This document shows positions 10,761 through 22,065 of a stretch of 64,000 nt of DNA, piece after piece. The DNA lies in contig CAXKWD010000003.1 of NCBI GenBank assembly GCA_964059195.1, positions 18,954,606 through 19,018,605 on the forward strand, read 5' to 3'. Every line of letters starts with the position of its first letter. Position 1 is the first letter of the stretch. The notes beneath the pieces were generated by a model. That model did no database searches, was not told the origin of the DNA, and worked only from the letters and a program-made list of their open reading frames with translations. Origin of the DNA: Ectobius pallidus. Lineage: Eukaryota > Arthropoda > Insecta > Blattodea > Ectobiidae. Both the position numbers and the translations under genes were made by a program.

Positions 10761-11737
10761 TACAATTGCCAATATAAGGGCGTGTATTTTAAGGAAATAA
10801 AAAGTGTTAGGCCTACTAATTAGCAGGTCCCAGATTTTTAGGTTTTTATAAAACCTGTATGCCTTTACTTTTTAGCAATATTAAGATAGCTTATATTAGT
10901 TTACACCAATTAGGATAATCATAATAAACATCCAAAAAATCATTTTCTTTATTTTTACTTACAGATTCCATTGTTCTGAACCACAAATCTATAGGAACAC
11001 TTTTTACCTAAATTTTGAACTATTTATAATTTATAGAATACAGTTAATTTCAGAATTATCCCTGCCATTTTTAACTCCATCACAATTATTAATCAGTCAA
11101 CTTTTGCAATACATGAACCTGTTTTTCGGCGTCTGGCTGTGAATTAACTGAAGACGTAAGCTTCTTAAGAATGCCTTTAATTTGCTTCTAAAATATCCTG
11201 AAATTTCAGTTTAATAAAGATCCCTCTTACCAAGACAACTTAGTACAAAATGAGAAGGTTCACTGCTGATAAATGTACTGGCAACAAATCAGAAAGATGC
11301 AAAACGTAGACAGATATTTGAAAAATAATTTTTAGTGGAAGAAATATAATTAGATTAATTAATATTATTAATTTGTTATGTATTACTTGATCCCTCTGGA
11401 TCAACTAGATGCAATAACGTTTTATTAATTATTACATTTTCAATACATTAAAATGTATTCGTTGATTTGCACTATCATTTTGTCAATATGACCAAATTAA
11501 GATTTTTTCTATGAATTTAACATTATGGAAAAATGATTATATACAAACTTGAGCTGTTTCCAAGGTAAACGTATATGTTTTACGCCAGTTCTGTGTACAA
11601 TAAAGTTGCAATATTACCAATATAGGCCATGTAAATTATCTGGGGTCTTCATGACCTCAGTGGTACTAAGAGTAACGAAAATAACATGGCAGTAGGAAGG
11701 TTAAACTGTACCTATCGCCTTAAGTTCCCACAGAAGG
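10761..11737. other. mostly unassigned; short Helitron-like piece near 10935-11020
   Basis: The segment attttcttta...acttacag and ctgaaccacaaatctata resembles the interior of the Helitron at 51361-52138. Nothing else was recognised. Confidence 0.35.
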
Positions 11738-12401
11738 AACGAGACGCGTCCATAAAGTTTCCCTAGGGCCATTTACAGAAAGAAAACACTATTTCAAGTA
11801 AATAGTTATTGCAACAGACACAGCCAGTGTTCAGCTATTTTTCAACATATTCAACACCGGAATTGAGACATCTGTCATACCTTGGGACCAACTTTTGAAC
11901 ATGTGTTGTAGAAGTCTGCCGCCTGGGATTTGAACCACTATGTGACAAACACCTCAATTTCTCTGTCATTCTCTGTCATTTTCTGAGGGGTAGGAAAAGA
12001 TTAAATTCACTGGGAGTGAGGTCCGGGCTGTAGAGTGGATGTATAAACCCTTCCCAGCACATTTCCAGCAAAAGTTCGGCTTGGAGGTGTTTAAACATCA
12101 CCCTACAACCCAGATCTCACTCCCAATGATATCCATCTTTTCCTACCCCTCAAGAAAGGCAGAGAATGACAGACAGGCGAAGGTGGTTGTCACACGGTGG
12201 TTCAAATCCCAGGCGGCAGACTTCTATGACACAAGTGTTTAAAAGTTGGTCCCATGGTATGACAAATGTCTCAATTCCGGTGGCGAATATGTTGAAAAAT
12301 AGCTGAACACTGACTGTGTCTGTTGCAGTAAAAATTTCCATGAGATTGTGTTTTGTTTCTGTTAGCGGCTCTACGGAATCTTAATTTATGGACGCGCCTT
12401 G
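11738..12401 (+). mobile_element. foldback mariner-type element
   Basis: The ends contain gacgcgtccataaa (left) and its inverse tttatggacgcg (right). The right half encodes a mariner-type transposase C-terminus. The left half (11815-11950) is an inverted copy of that same coding end, so the element is a palindrome of two 3' ends. The TSD is unclear. Confidence 0.65.
12130..12299 (+). pseudogene. mariner-type transposase C-terminus (right arm)
   Basis: The frame reads TRWFKSQAADFYDTSV, an in-frame stop, then KLVPWYDKCLNSGGEYVEK and a terminal stop. This matches the WF..Q...FY..GI.KL..RWDKC....GDYVEK ending of mariner-like DDE transposases (family knowledge). The DDE catalytic residues lie outside this piece. 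It cannot be functional. Its inverted duplicate occupies 11815-11950. Confidence 0.75.
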
Positions 12402-12762
12402 TATTATTGTGCTGCTTTCTGGTAATGAACTATAGACTCCTTAGAGTTGAAAGAAAGAGAAGAGTGGAAGGGTTTGGCATGAATAACTCACAAAGACAAA
12501 GTGAAATTAATTAAACAGTAGTGGGGCTTACAAAGAGGGTTCCTTTAAATATTAGCTAAAGCTCAGGTAGAAAATTAAGCTACAATGGGGAAAGACAGAA
12601 TAAAAACTCTGCGCCTCATATAAATCTTACCAATGTGATGTGCAAAGCGTATTCTGTATCCTACAAAGAACGAGGATAAATTATGTATTTCTGGGATCTT
12701 TTCTCTGATTTCTGGTAGGATTTTGAGTCTTCTACCAGGCAAATAGATCTATTGCTAATGAT
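12402..12762. other. no feature recognised
   Basis: Unique-looking AT-rich spacer between two transposons. No frame with a motif. Confidence 0.35.
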
Positions 12763-13419
12763 CAGGGCCCGGATTCTAATGGCATATCATCGTTTTATTG
12801 ATGCTGCATAGACATTTCCAACTTGTAGATAAGTCCTAATCATGGCCTCTAGATTACAGAAATGCATTTTTGTTACGTCATTTTTTTTTCTTTTTTATGC
12901 AATTTTATATTTTTAGGGCTTTTATTTTAATTTTACGTCATTATTTTGTTATTTTCGTGACATTTGCTTCCTTATTTACTCATTATCATGCATTTACATT
13001 GAGTGTATTTACTTTTTTTTTTTATTTTCTCGTCTTTGAAGTGTTGATTGTTTAATGCGGTAGGGTTTACAAATTTTTTCTGCATACGGGTAACTTTAAA
13101 TAAATTACTAGGTTACTATAATGCAACATTTTTGTAGGATCTACTTTAAAAAACAATTTTCTTACTTTTGTTCTCAAATGCTCCAATCAAGAACAAAGAA
13201 CAAAGTTTTAGACCTACAACGTCCTTTCTGCATTTAGCGTTTTTACAATTATGTACAAATTAGTTTATACTTTTGTGTGTGTACAATAATAATTTTTTAT
13301 AAATAAAATATCAATTTTTAGGTCATTCTTTATTTATTATTAAGTCATTTTCTTTAAAATTTGGGGTCATTTTAAATGTCATTTTCAAACATTCTTAGGT
13401 CATCAGAATCCGGGCCCTG
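12763..13419. mobile_element. hAT-type MITE, family 3 (8-bp TSD ctaatgat)
   Basis: The ends are CAGGGCCCGGATTCT and AGAATCCGGGCCCTG. The exact direct repeat ctaatgat is at 12755-12762 and 13420-13427. The interior is rich in ggtcatttt motifs. The 61-codon frame at 12870 is low-complexity. A reverse partial copy reaches the right edge of the window. Confidence 0.92.
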
Positions 13420-13450
13420 CTAATGATACTGCAACAGAAAAAATTGAGTA

Positions 13451-14130
13451 CCGTATATTTCCGTAGATAAGACGACCTTCATATAAGACAAGGTATAAAT
13501 TTTCGCCCAAGTTTTATAGTTTTAGCATATATCCGTCCTATAAGACGACCCCCAACTATCAACAGCCTATGAATATATGTTTACGAAACAACTTCAGAAA
13601 GTTTAGTTTTGGTTTCGCAAAATTGTCGCCAACCATCGCACTATTATAATCCATAGGGTGGGTAGTAGAAGTTAGGGCAAAATTACTACAGTTAGTTAAT
13701 AAGACTGCTGGTTACCCTTACTGGAACAAAGCTTCCTCGATCTTTTATTTTAATGGCGTCACTGAGCATAGTCGCACCACAATGGAACATAATGATATTC
13801 CCATTGTGTGTGAGTCATGTGATACACGCACCGGTATAGCCTATAAGGGAAAATGAAAAAAAAAAAAAAAGTTTTATTTCACGGATTATGGCAATTGTGG
13901 TTTTCTTTACGAAATTCGCGTTATTTCGCAGCTTACATTTGCCCGCAAATGATACCTAACATGTTATTATATCAAGATAATACAACATTGACATCAGAAT
14001 AATCATTTTATAATTGTTTTACTTTATATATATTTCAGTATAATTTTTTGTATTTGTCCTATAAGATGGCCTCGAATTTTCTGTGTCCTTTTTATGATTT
14101 AACTGTCGTATTATCTGCGGAAATATACGG
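13451..14130. mobile_element. TA-flanked Tc1/pogo-type MITE
   Basis: Inverted ends CCGTATATTTCCGTAGATAA and TTATCTGCGGAAATATACGG, with TA on both sides (13449-13450, 14131-14132). The subterminal taagacgac motif repeats internally. No transposase frame survives. Confidence 0.8.
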
Positions 14131-14655
14131 TATTTTAACAAATTAATGGTAGGCCTATGTAGAGACGACTGCAAAAACGACGAACTGCTTAGAAGTTTTA
14201 AGTTCTAGAAACAAAATACTACGCATGTTCGTCTAATCATCGCCTGCATACACCTAACACCTAACCAAACCATTGAAACTGACTGTATTTTGTTTACTTA
14301 ATTATAGGGTCTCTGAGGAGTAAGCGTACATATATACAAATTTTAGTGCTTGTTTAATTTAATATAGATTTATACCTACACTACTCGTCCTTCGTACGGG
14401 TGAAAAAGTATTTTCGAAGCCACTAGGCCGTGAAATATTGATGTGCATGTTTTTTTGTTATCCTGTCATGGCTTGTGTTCATTTTATCTGTTGCTGAATT
14501 TTAATGATCATGAAATTAGGTGAAATAGCGGGGATGAGTGAACAACAATAATCCTATGTTCTTTCCAGGCATAAATACTCCGTTCATGCAGAATTTCAGC
14601 TTTATTAGTTTAGTAGTTTTTCCGTCAAATTATTACAGACTAGCATATATAAGTA
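14131..14655. other. no feature recognised
   Basis: About 520 bp without conserved frame or repeat match. Confidence 0.35.
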
Positions 14656-14815
14656 CAGCTTGTTTCAAAAATACTTTTAAAAACTTCGGCCATGGGTTCC
14701 TTACACCAAAAGAAGGAAAAAAGTTCATATGAACATAGGTCCCATAATCCTTTGTTTTCTCGTTAGGAACTGTTCAACACATTGATACATTCATAACATG
14801 TCAACACACAAAACT

Positions 14816-15042
14816 CATAACTCCCGACCTCAATCCTTTGGATTTTTATTTCTGGGGGCACCTTAAACTAGTGGTTTATGAAGCAGACATCCCGGATGAA
14901 GAAACTTTTCATCGACATGTCATGAAGCCTGCGAAACCATTCGACACCATCCCGGAGTATTTGAAAGGGTGCGACAGTCCATGATTCGACGAGTGCATGC
15001 ATGTCTAGAAGCAAGAGGAGGACATTTCGAGCATTTGTTATG
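14816..15042 (+). pseudogene. Tc1/mariner-type transposase C-terminus, frameshifted
   Basis: One frame gives LNPLDFYFWGHLKLVVYEA, with the PLD(F)..WG(H/Y)LK block that precedes the last catalytic acidic residue region. After a shift near 14920 another frame gives CETIRHHPGVFERV and ends in CLEARGGHFEHLL and a stop, a typical transposase tail of this superfamily. The frameshift makes it non-functional. Confidence 0.75.
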
Positions 15043-15275
15043 AAGCCAGTACGAACCTTGCACAACTCATGACCAGGCTTTAAAACTTAGTGCCCGAATC
15101 CACAGAGGGAGCTGATTCCGGTTACCAACAACCTGAGTATAGGGGGTGGAGGGTGATAAGACAGTCATTGATAGTAGTACTGAGAAGTGAATGAACTCAT
15201 AGTACGGTGCCTCTCAAATTGGTCAACAGTGTACCTTGTCATTGTGCGTGTTTAAATTTATAATACGTGTTCGGC

Positions 15276-15542
15276 ATGCCGAAAGTAAAGTGTTCTACAA
15301 CGCAAACATATATTGAAACATTTGGGAGGGACTATTATACACAAACAGGAGAAAGTATCGTTTTGCATGCTTGTAATGTGAGTTTAGATAATGAGAAGTT
15401 ATTTTGTGGTCTTCCTATATCTGTGAACTTCTATCACGTGAACTATCATATGGTAGCTAGGGCATACGCCGAGCAAAGTCTATACAGTACGGTTGCTGTT
15501 AACATATTCGATCGGGCACTAAGTTTTAAAGCCTGCTCATGA
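15276..15542 (+). pseudogene. possible hAT-type N-terminal DNA-binding domain remnant
   Basis: The frame begins (M)PKVKCSTTQTYIETFG and continues with DxEKLFC-like text. This resembles the start of hAT transposases and the related CGBP1-like domain (MPKxK...FG......GE..FC). The second half (from about residue 50) has no resemblance, and the zinc-ligand pattern is incomplete. The first ATG is three codons upstream. Assignment is by eye only. Confidence 0.35.
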
Positions 15543-15799
15543 CTTATGTTGAACAGTTCCTAACGAGAAAACAAAGGATTATGGGACTTATGTTCACATG
15601 AACTTTTTTCCTTATTTTGGTGTAAGGAATCCATGCCCGAAGTTTGTAAAAGTGTTTTTGATGCACCCTGTATGTATGTACTTATATATGACATATGCAT
15701 TTAAAATAATTCAGATTAATAAATTAATCTCTTCAATGTTCAAATTTGTTCAGTACTTAGTAAAACTAGTGGTAACGTCTTACTGAAGCCAGTATGAAC

Positions 15800-16035
15800 C
15801 TTGCACAAACGATATCTGCCAGGTGCTTGCTTTCTGTGCCCAAGGTTGCGGGTACGATCCCGGCCCAGGTCGATGGCATTTATGTGTGCATAAAGATGTC
15901 CATGTCAGTAGATTTACTGGCATGTAAAAGAATTCCTGCGGGACAAAATTCCGGCACAGCGGCGACGGTCACAGGCCTAAGTTGCAGTACATCCCCGTCG
16001 TTAAATAACCATATACCAACCATGTCTCTAGAAGA
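15800..16035 (+). mobile_element. tRNA-like SINE (family G)
   Basis: B-box-like GCGGGTACGATCCCGG at about 15848-15863 is followed by cccaggtcgatggcattt and a body with no coding. The A box is degenerate (gccaggtgcttgc). The upstream 25 bases repeat the sequence after the transposase stop at 15042. Confidence 0.6.
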
Positions 16036-16180
16036 GATCACATAGTGATATTCGAACTGTTGAGTGACACAGAATTCTTCGATGGGAAATTCATGTCTAA
16101 AGTCTGACAGCTTATGGTAGAAAACGATGGAAGGGAAGGGCAGGGGAAGTAATCTTGTCCTTGTATTGTTTTGTATTATA

Positions 16181-16904
16181 CTAGGAGGTGCCCGTGGCTT
16201 TGCCAACGATAATTCATTTAAAAATTAAGAGTTTAATAATTATTAAAACATTATATTTATTAACACTTGCACGCGAATCATTCATAAACTAAGCCATTAA
16301 TAATATTAATGAAACAGCTAAAATTCCGGCTTCAGAGTACATTCTACGATTAGAAAGCGCCCCCTGGGAAAACTATATCAGAATCGATTATGCAGTTCCA
16401 AAGGAACCTGTGAACACTTAATACGTATTGTTTCTCAACTGTTTATTGACATGAATATGATGTGAATTTTATTTGATCAATTCAGTGTAATTTTCAGAAA
16501 TTATATAATGTTTCAAGGGAAGGAATGGTTTGTTTGGATTATTATTATCAGCGATATTTCAAGAGTTAAACCATCAATATTTTACTGCTGGTGCCCCCGG
16601 CTTCGCCCGCCATTATTCATTGACTCCAGGATTTTTAAGGAATTTACACTGGTAGATTATTGAAAATGTTTGTGGTTCAGAGCTATGAAAATTGTAAGTA
16701 AAAATAAAATTAGAATATTTGTTCATTGTGTTCATTTCACTTAGGCCTTATATAAGTTAATAAAGAAACGGTTTTCCTAATTTTGTAGTCGTCATGGAAG
16801 TTTGCACTGCGAGAGAAGAACATCGCCGAGTATACCCGATGTCTCACGAAGCGGGCGAGCGAGCACGCACGCTATTTAGGGCCGTTGAATTGTATAAGAG
16901 TAGA
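16181..16904 (-). mobile_element. Helitron, full length, minus strand
   Basis: On the minus strand it begins at 16904 with TCTACTCTTATACAATTC and ends with a degenerate hairpin and CTAG at 16184-16181. The flanks are A and T with no TSD. It is colinear with the plus-strand copy at 51361-52138. An internal second hairpin-like end (ccccggcttcgcccgcc at about 16592-16608) lies in the middle. Confidence 0.85.
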
Positions 16905-17104
16905 TTGTATTAATATTATCTTATTATTATTATTATTGCTTGTTTGTTTGTATTTTCCTTTTTTTCTTCATCTTTGTGTAGCATTATTATATTATATTGT
17001 ATTATATTTTATTGTATTGTCCACCTCAAATTCCACGTGGATTCACCGAGATTCGATCTCGGGTCCCAGCGGTGGAACGTGTATTTTATATATGTATATA
17101 TAAT
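16905..17104. other. TTA-rich tract and SINE-like scrap
   Basis: (TTA)n-like repeats run from 16911. Near 17045 gagattcgatctcgg resembles a reverse B box. The hydrophobic frames here are low complexity. Confidence 0.35.
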
Positions 17105-18075
17105 GCTCCACGAAATATTAGAATAGCCGGTAAATCGTTCGAACAAGTGGAGGAATTTAAATATCTGGGAACAGTAATTACAGACAAAAGTAATATTAAG
17201 GCAGAAGTTAAGTGTAGACTCAAATCAGGAAATGCTTGTTTTTATTCTGTTTATATAAGCTGGCAGAGCTAAGACCATTAGGCCTTCTCTTCCGCTCCAC
17301 CAGTCAAACGCAATATAACAAATACATAATTTAACTATTTAAAACCTAAATACAATAAACTAAAATACTATTAAAATACATGTTAACTTAAACACTACAC
17401 TCCTAATACAATTACTTTAAAACTGAATTACAACAAAAAAAAATTACTATTAACATTAAAGCCTAAACACTAAAAGTTAGATACATCCCTAATATAAATT
17501 TAAAGTACATTATTTATTTTTATGCAGTTCAGAAACTCTTATCGTCTCATCTTCTGTCCAGAAATCTAAAAATGAATACTTATAAGACTATTATCCTGCC
17601 GGTTGTATTATATGGATGCCGGTTCGAGACATGGCCGCTAACTGATCAGGAAGAACATAATCTGAGAGTGTTTGAAATCAGGGTGCTTAGAAAAATATTT
17701 GGGCCCAAGAGGGATGAAAATGGGGACTGGAATAAATGCATAACGACGAGCTTCAGGACCTGTACGCTTCACCGGATATAGTAGGGTAATTAAATCGCGA
17801 AGATGAAATGGACTGGACATGTTGCACGCATAGGGGAGGAAAGAAATATCTAAAAAATGATTGACTGGCAGACCCGAAGGGAAAAGACCACGTGGAAGAC
17901 CTAGACGTAGGTAGGAGGACAATCTTAGAATGGATTTAAGGGAAGTAGGATTTGTTAGGGATGATTGGATGGAGTTAGCACAACATGGCTGACTTAGGTA
18001 AACGCGGCAATGAACCTTCGGGTTCCATAAAATATATAATATTATTGTAGCTTGCTTAGGAATTGTCTATTGCCA
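17105..18075 (+). pseudogene. LINE reverse-transcriptase C-terminal region, interrupted
   Basis: Consecutive pieces read RIAGKSFEQVEEFKYLGTVI, KAEVKCRLKSGNACF, then after a 267-bp insertion YKTIILPVVLYGC, EEHNLRVFEIRVLRKIFG, and finally GRP-EGKRP-rich and LAQ segments around 17880-18010. This is the C-terminal third of an insect non-LTR retrotransposon polyprotein, after the YxDD domain. Frameshifts and the insertion make it dead. The clade (RTE- or Jockey-like) is not resolved. The 3' tail begins agtaagta at 18080. Confidence 0.8.
17262..17528 (-). mobile_element. retro-insertion inside the LINE copy
   Basis: The uninterrupted host would read tattctgttcagaaactc. Here the segment from about 17262 to 17528 separates the two halves. 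Its T-rich left side, followed by ggcagagctaagaccattag and cttccgctccaccagtc, reads as the reverse complement of a 3' untranslated tail. The TSD is short or unclear. Confidence 0.5.
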
Positions 18076-18083
18076 TTGAGTAA

Positions 18084-18084
18084 G

Positions 18085-18123
<39 letters not shown>

Positions 18124-18125
18124 CA
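18084..18125. repeat. (TA)n(CA)n microsatellite
   Basis: A TA run passes directly into a CA run, extending the LINE tail. Confidence 0.95.
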
Positions 18126-18627
18126 TACTTGTCCATAATTGGTACGTCTTGTACCTTATTAATAATATTAACTATCGTTTTTCTTTGAGTGGTATAAGTT
18201 GAAACCTCGAAATGGCTGGTTGGATTTATGAATTCACATGGTTGGGCTTATAAAGTAAAACTAATAAAAAAAAAGGATAGAAAATAAAGGATACCTCATC
18301 ACTAATACAAGAAAGACCTCAATATGTGCATGGAGCAAGGAAATGGAAACTCAAAAGGAAGAAGTGATGCAGAAAAAAATTGCGATCAAGGCGGAATGAA
18401 ATGGCCAAGGTAAAGAAAAAAAAAAAATATAATAGAGACGGATGAAAGGGAATACCTCACTTTTATCTCGACATAAAAGATACAAGGGTATTATTTTTAT
18501 AGATAGCATTTATCAATGCTATCACTATATTCACTATAGCGGAAACATTTATATTACCATGACCTCTTATACAGAATACTTTATAAAATACAGTCGATCT
18601 CAGAATTGTATCCATATTAGCTTATGA
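18126..18627. other. no feature recognised
   Basis: About 500 bp. The small frame at 18442 has no motif. Confidence 0.35.
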
Positions 18628-18654
18628 TTCCACCGCTGTGGCGCAGGGGATGCT

Positions 18655-18656
<2 letters not shown>
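18628..18656 (+). mobile_element. SINE family A, A-box head (left half of split copy)
   Basis: CCACCGCTGTGGCGCAGGGG followed by atgcttt is the 5' tRNA-like head of SINE A. The B box and body resume at 19346 after a LINE insertion. The 5-bp gcttt is present on both sides (18652-18656, 19346-19350). Confidence 0.8.
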
Positions 18657-18719
<63 letters not shown>

Positions 18720-19345
18720 CTTTATTGTCGAAGACATAGTAAATGTATGGGCAGTGTCAATGTTTCCTCTAATACTAATATAAAAAATTAAAGTTAGTTC
18801 TAGGCCTATTACTTAAAAGTTATGTGATTTAAAAGGCCTACGCGTGCATTCTCCAAACTGTAGGGGCATATTTGTATTAAAATAGATTTGACATGTTTTC
18901 TAAACGGTAGTAAATTTAGCGTCTTGGTATTAGCAGTTAAACTATTATATAATTGTAAACAAAAAACCATATATGTTTTACTAAGTGTAGATAAATGGTG
19001 AGACGGTATACAGAGATTATTTCTATATCTTGTATCATAATTATGATAGTCGCTATTTTTCTGATATTCAGATGAGTTTGTATGAACAAGTTCCAGAAGT
19101 TTCAAAACATACAAAGCATATACTGTTAACAAGTTGTATTTCATAAAATATTCCCTACAGGAAGTTCTTTGGTCAACACCTGCTATGCATCTGACGATAC
19201 GTTTCTGGACAATAAATACATCTTTTAACATGGCTGCAGACCCCCAAAAACAAATACCGTACGATAATCTAGACTCAACTTGTGCGTAGTAGAAAGAAAG
19301 TGTAATGTTATGGTCAAGAATAGTTCTCAAGATCCTGATCTGATA
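18657..19345 (-). mobile_element. 5'-truncated LINE with (ATT)n tail, inserted in SINE A
   Basis: On the minus strand it enters at 19345 in a reverse-transcriptase C-terminal frame and passes a stop at 18809. It then runs through a short 3' UTR with aataaag and ends in (ATT)n (plus-strand (AAT)n at 18657-18718). It lies between the A and B boxes of the SINE. Confidence 0.85.
18809..19345 (-). pseudogene. LINE reverse-transcriptase C-terminal domain (CR1/Jockey-like)
   Basis: About 178 codons are open without a stop. Landmarks are VESRLSYGICFWGSA, VFIVQKRIVRCIAGV, TSCREYF..YNLLTVYALYV and HNYDTRYRNNL, then a conserved LYNSL block. These are the usual landmarks of the post-catalytic thumb and C-terminal region of arthropod CR1/Jockey-type reverse transcriptases. 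The catalytic YxDD motif and endonuclease are absent because of 5' truncation, so it is not functional alone. It is the best preserved reverse-transcriptase piece in the window. Confidence 0.8.
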
Positions 19346-19545
19346 GCTTTCGCTGCTCCTTTCACGCATCGGGCCCGGGTTCGATTCCTGGTCGGGATAT
19401 TTTACTTAGGTGGGTTTTTTCGGAGGTTTTCCTCGCATATAAGACGAATTTCGAGTAACTTAGGTCATTGTGATCCCCGGCTACTGGCAGTCATTATAAT
19501 CTTCATCCCATTCGCGCCTTCTAAAGTGTGAGTATGTGAGCGACT
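19346..19545 (+). mobile_element. SINE family A, B box and body (right half of split copy)
   Basis: GGGTTCGATTCCTGGTCGGG at about 19377-19396 is the B box. The diverged SINE A body follows up to the catcccattcgcg block. It completes the head at 18628-18656. Confidence 0.8.
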
Positions 19546-19598
19546 GGTGTTCTGAAAAATAATGCATCACAAATATCGCCGTTTTTAAATAAAATATA

Positions 19599-20140
19599 CA
19601 GGGTGTTAATAAATAAAACCGACATATTTTACCTGTGTATAGAGGGGACATAGACAAGCAACTTTTATTAGGAGATTTTTGCTCAATGGATTCAATTTTT
19701 CCTGTTACAGCATAAAATCTCCCAGGACATGGCCGCCATTGACTTCTAACATTAGAAAAATATGCAAAACAAAGGAACTTCGTTGTTAACTCTGTAGTCA
19801 GTAGTTATAAATAAAAAAAGTAAATAGACTAATACACTGGCGACCAGTCATGTGATTAGTCTGTAAATTTTGCAGGTTATGGAAACACTAAATTATGATA
19901 TAGCTGTTGACGAAGAGTCAGGTTTTTATCGATCACTAGGAAGGAATGAAGTCAATTTAATGAACATTTTAACCCTATTTCGCGTAATTATTGATTTATG
20001 TGCACCAAATTATAATGACTTTAATGCCCTGTAGCATACACATTTTACGTCATAGGGCAAAAATCTCCTAATAAAAGCTGCTTGTCTATGTCCCCTCTAT
20101 ACACAGGTAAAATATTTTGGTGTTATTTATTAACACCCTG
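19599..20140. mobile_element. TA-flanked MITE, CAGGGTGTTAAT family, copy 1
   Basis: The ends are CAGGGTGTTAATAAAT and ATTTATTAACACCCTG. The inverted arms are about 85 bp and include ttttacctgtgtatagaggg and gacatagacaagcaactttt. TA flanks both ends. It has no coding. Other copies: 31934-33110, 34667-35225, 37905-38447. Confidence 0.88.
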
Positions 20141-20216
20141 TACACAGCTACAATACATTTCCTAAGAGAGAAGGGGCCGAGATGGTAGAGTCTTGAACTC
20201 GAATTAAATCCCGTGG

Positions 20217-20522
20217 CACCGAGCGAGGTGTCTGAGATGGTAACGTATTAGATTCGCATTTGGGAGGTCCCAGGTTGAAATCCCGAGGCCGGCCAATTTG
20301 ACATGGCTTTTTTCATGCTTTCCCCATTCGTAAAAGCAAATGCCGAATTGGATATTTACATCATCCTCACCATTTCATCTTGTATCATTGAAATTTACTC
20401 CATTAAAATACACCGACAATAGAAACAATTGACAAGCAATAGTTCCATGGCCCTACCCTACTGCACAGACACCGATCCTGAACTGCTGATATAACCTCGA
20501 AGATAAACACAGATGAAATTTA
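20217..20522 (+). mobile_element. tRNA-derived SINE (family C), near complete
   Basis: A-box-like gtgtctgagatggtaacg and B-box-like CCCAGGTTGAAATCCC precede a body with aatgccgaattggatattta. The 3' part ends in acacagatgaaattt and an A run. Confidence 0.8.
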
Positions 20523-20530
20523 AAAAAAAA

Positions 20531-20760
20531 TCCCGTTCCCGGGCAATTTTACATGGTTTCATGAGACGTAAAAGGCAAATGCCGAATTGGATATTTACAT
20601 ACCATCCTAGATCATATTAATTATAATATAGGCTAATATCAGATGAAATTAACAGATGCCATAAACACATCAACAATAGAAACAGTTGCACACCAATAAT
20701 TACATTGCCTACTAGCATACACACAGAATCTGAACATCTGGTTAGTCCTCGATATTCAAA
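20531..20760 (+). mobile_element. SINE family C, 5'-truncated second copy
   Basis: It starts just before ggcaattttacatggtttca and repeats the SINE C body through the caacaatagaaac block, immediately after the previous copy. Confidence 0.65.
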
Positions 20761-21035
20761 GGATTACAAATAAAACTGAATTTAAGAAAAAATATATCTT
20801 TCTCAACAATAATGAAGCATTCTTGAATACAGTCGTTCGAATTGTTTCTATTGTACTGTTCATCGCCGCAAAATGAAAGAACGAAGCTTGTTTCCGTTTC
20901 TAGCCTAACAGGAATTTTGGAAATAACCGTTGACATACTCTATCTTAAAATATATAATTTCGATCATAAATAAAATCAGCTTGTAATGGTTCTTTCGTAA
21001 AAATAAATGTTTCCCAATTGAATCAATATAATAAG
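20761..21035. other. no feature recognised
   Basis: Only a short minus-strand frame with no motif. Confidence 0.3.
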
Positions 21036-21493
21036 AAGAAGTGCTGTCTGTCTGTATGCAATGCCCAGCGAAATCTACTGCACGCAGAGATCTGAAATTT
21101 TAAACATAAATGGACTGAAGGGTAGGCAAATGCACCTAGAAGCCGGATTTTTTATTTTAGCTTTCGTTCGCGAGTTATGAATGAAAAACGTGCAGAAAAC
21201 GTGCATTTTTTTGCGTTTCGAAACATCAGTTTTCAGTAATGCATTTCAATTGTCAAATCATTTACAGGTGGCTTTGTCAATTTTTGTTATACATTGCAAA
21301 TAAAAGCATCGTTATTGCATGAATTTTCTAAGCCCACCTTGGTCGATTCATTTGTTTATAATGTCAAGGCGTGCAGACATCTGAAATTTTCCTCGTGGTT
21401 TAGGTGTTAATAAATATAATAATTTAACTATTATGCTCTTTATTTTTAACTTCTGAACTAATTGACGGGGGCGAAGCTGCGGGCACTTGCTTG
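21036..21493 (+). mobile_element. Helitron, 3' end decayed
   Basis: The interior (gaaaaacgtgcagaaaacgtg, ctttgtcaatttttgt, tggtcgattcatttgttt) matches the Helitron at 32065-32711. The 3' hairpin GGGGGCGAAGCTGCGGGC is followed by CTTG in place of CTAG. The exact 5' end is uncertain. Confidence 0.65.
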
Positions 21494-22065
21494 TATTGAA
21501 TATACTTAAGTGCCACAAGCGTTCGTAAGAAATCCATTTCAGTACGCTGATTCAAACTCGGAAAATAAAGGCATCTAACTATATAGCAAGGAAAAATAAG
21601 TATGGGAAAGAGTCCAATTCTGCAAAGAGTGTAGAAAATTGTATGTAATTTACGTCTCTTAGCTTCTAATGACTTGTCATATGTCAGTCACATAGTGCGT
21701 ACATTGTTAAACTATTTTTGTCCTCTTCTTTGTCGTTAGTTCATCGTTAAAAATGCTTATAACCTAACTTATAAAATATGTAGCACTTTATTCACTAGCA
21801 AATGACCTACTATGGAATGATTCAAGTGTTGGTTTAGCTGTTTTGGTTAAAAAATTTCATTTTTGGGTTTCCGTTTCATAATTTCAGCATACTTTAAAGG
21901 GTGGCTGTGAAAAATCTGATGCAGTTTGAGCGAATGAAAACTTGTTTTAGATATATCATATTCAGAAATTGAGAATCTGGTCAGAAATTGTGTCAATGTA
22001 CCTCACAAAGTATGAAATAAAATTACTTAAATAATCGATTGTATAGCTTTTAATTATTAGGCCTA
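21494..22065. other. no feature recognised
   Basis: AT-rich. No frame or repeat match that I can support. Confidence 0.35.

Larger units (their letters stand above)
14656..15670 (+). mobile_element. TA-flanked Tc1/mariner-type element with long inverted ends
   Basis: The left arm (from cagcttgtttcaaaaatac) and right arm (ending at gcaccctg, 15670) are inverted over about 115 bp, including tccttacaccaaaa and gttaggaactgttcaac. TA flanks both ends. A second inverted pair (aaaacttagtgcccga at about 15080 and 15520) lies inside. It contains a decayed transposase end and an unrelated hAT-like N-terminal frame. Confidence 0.75.
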
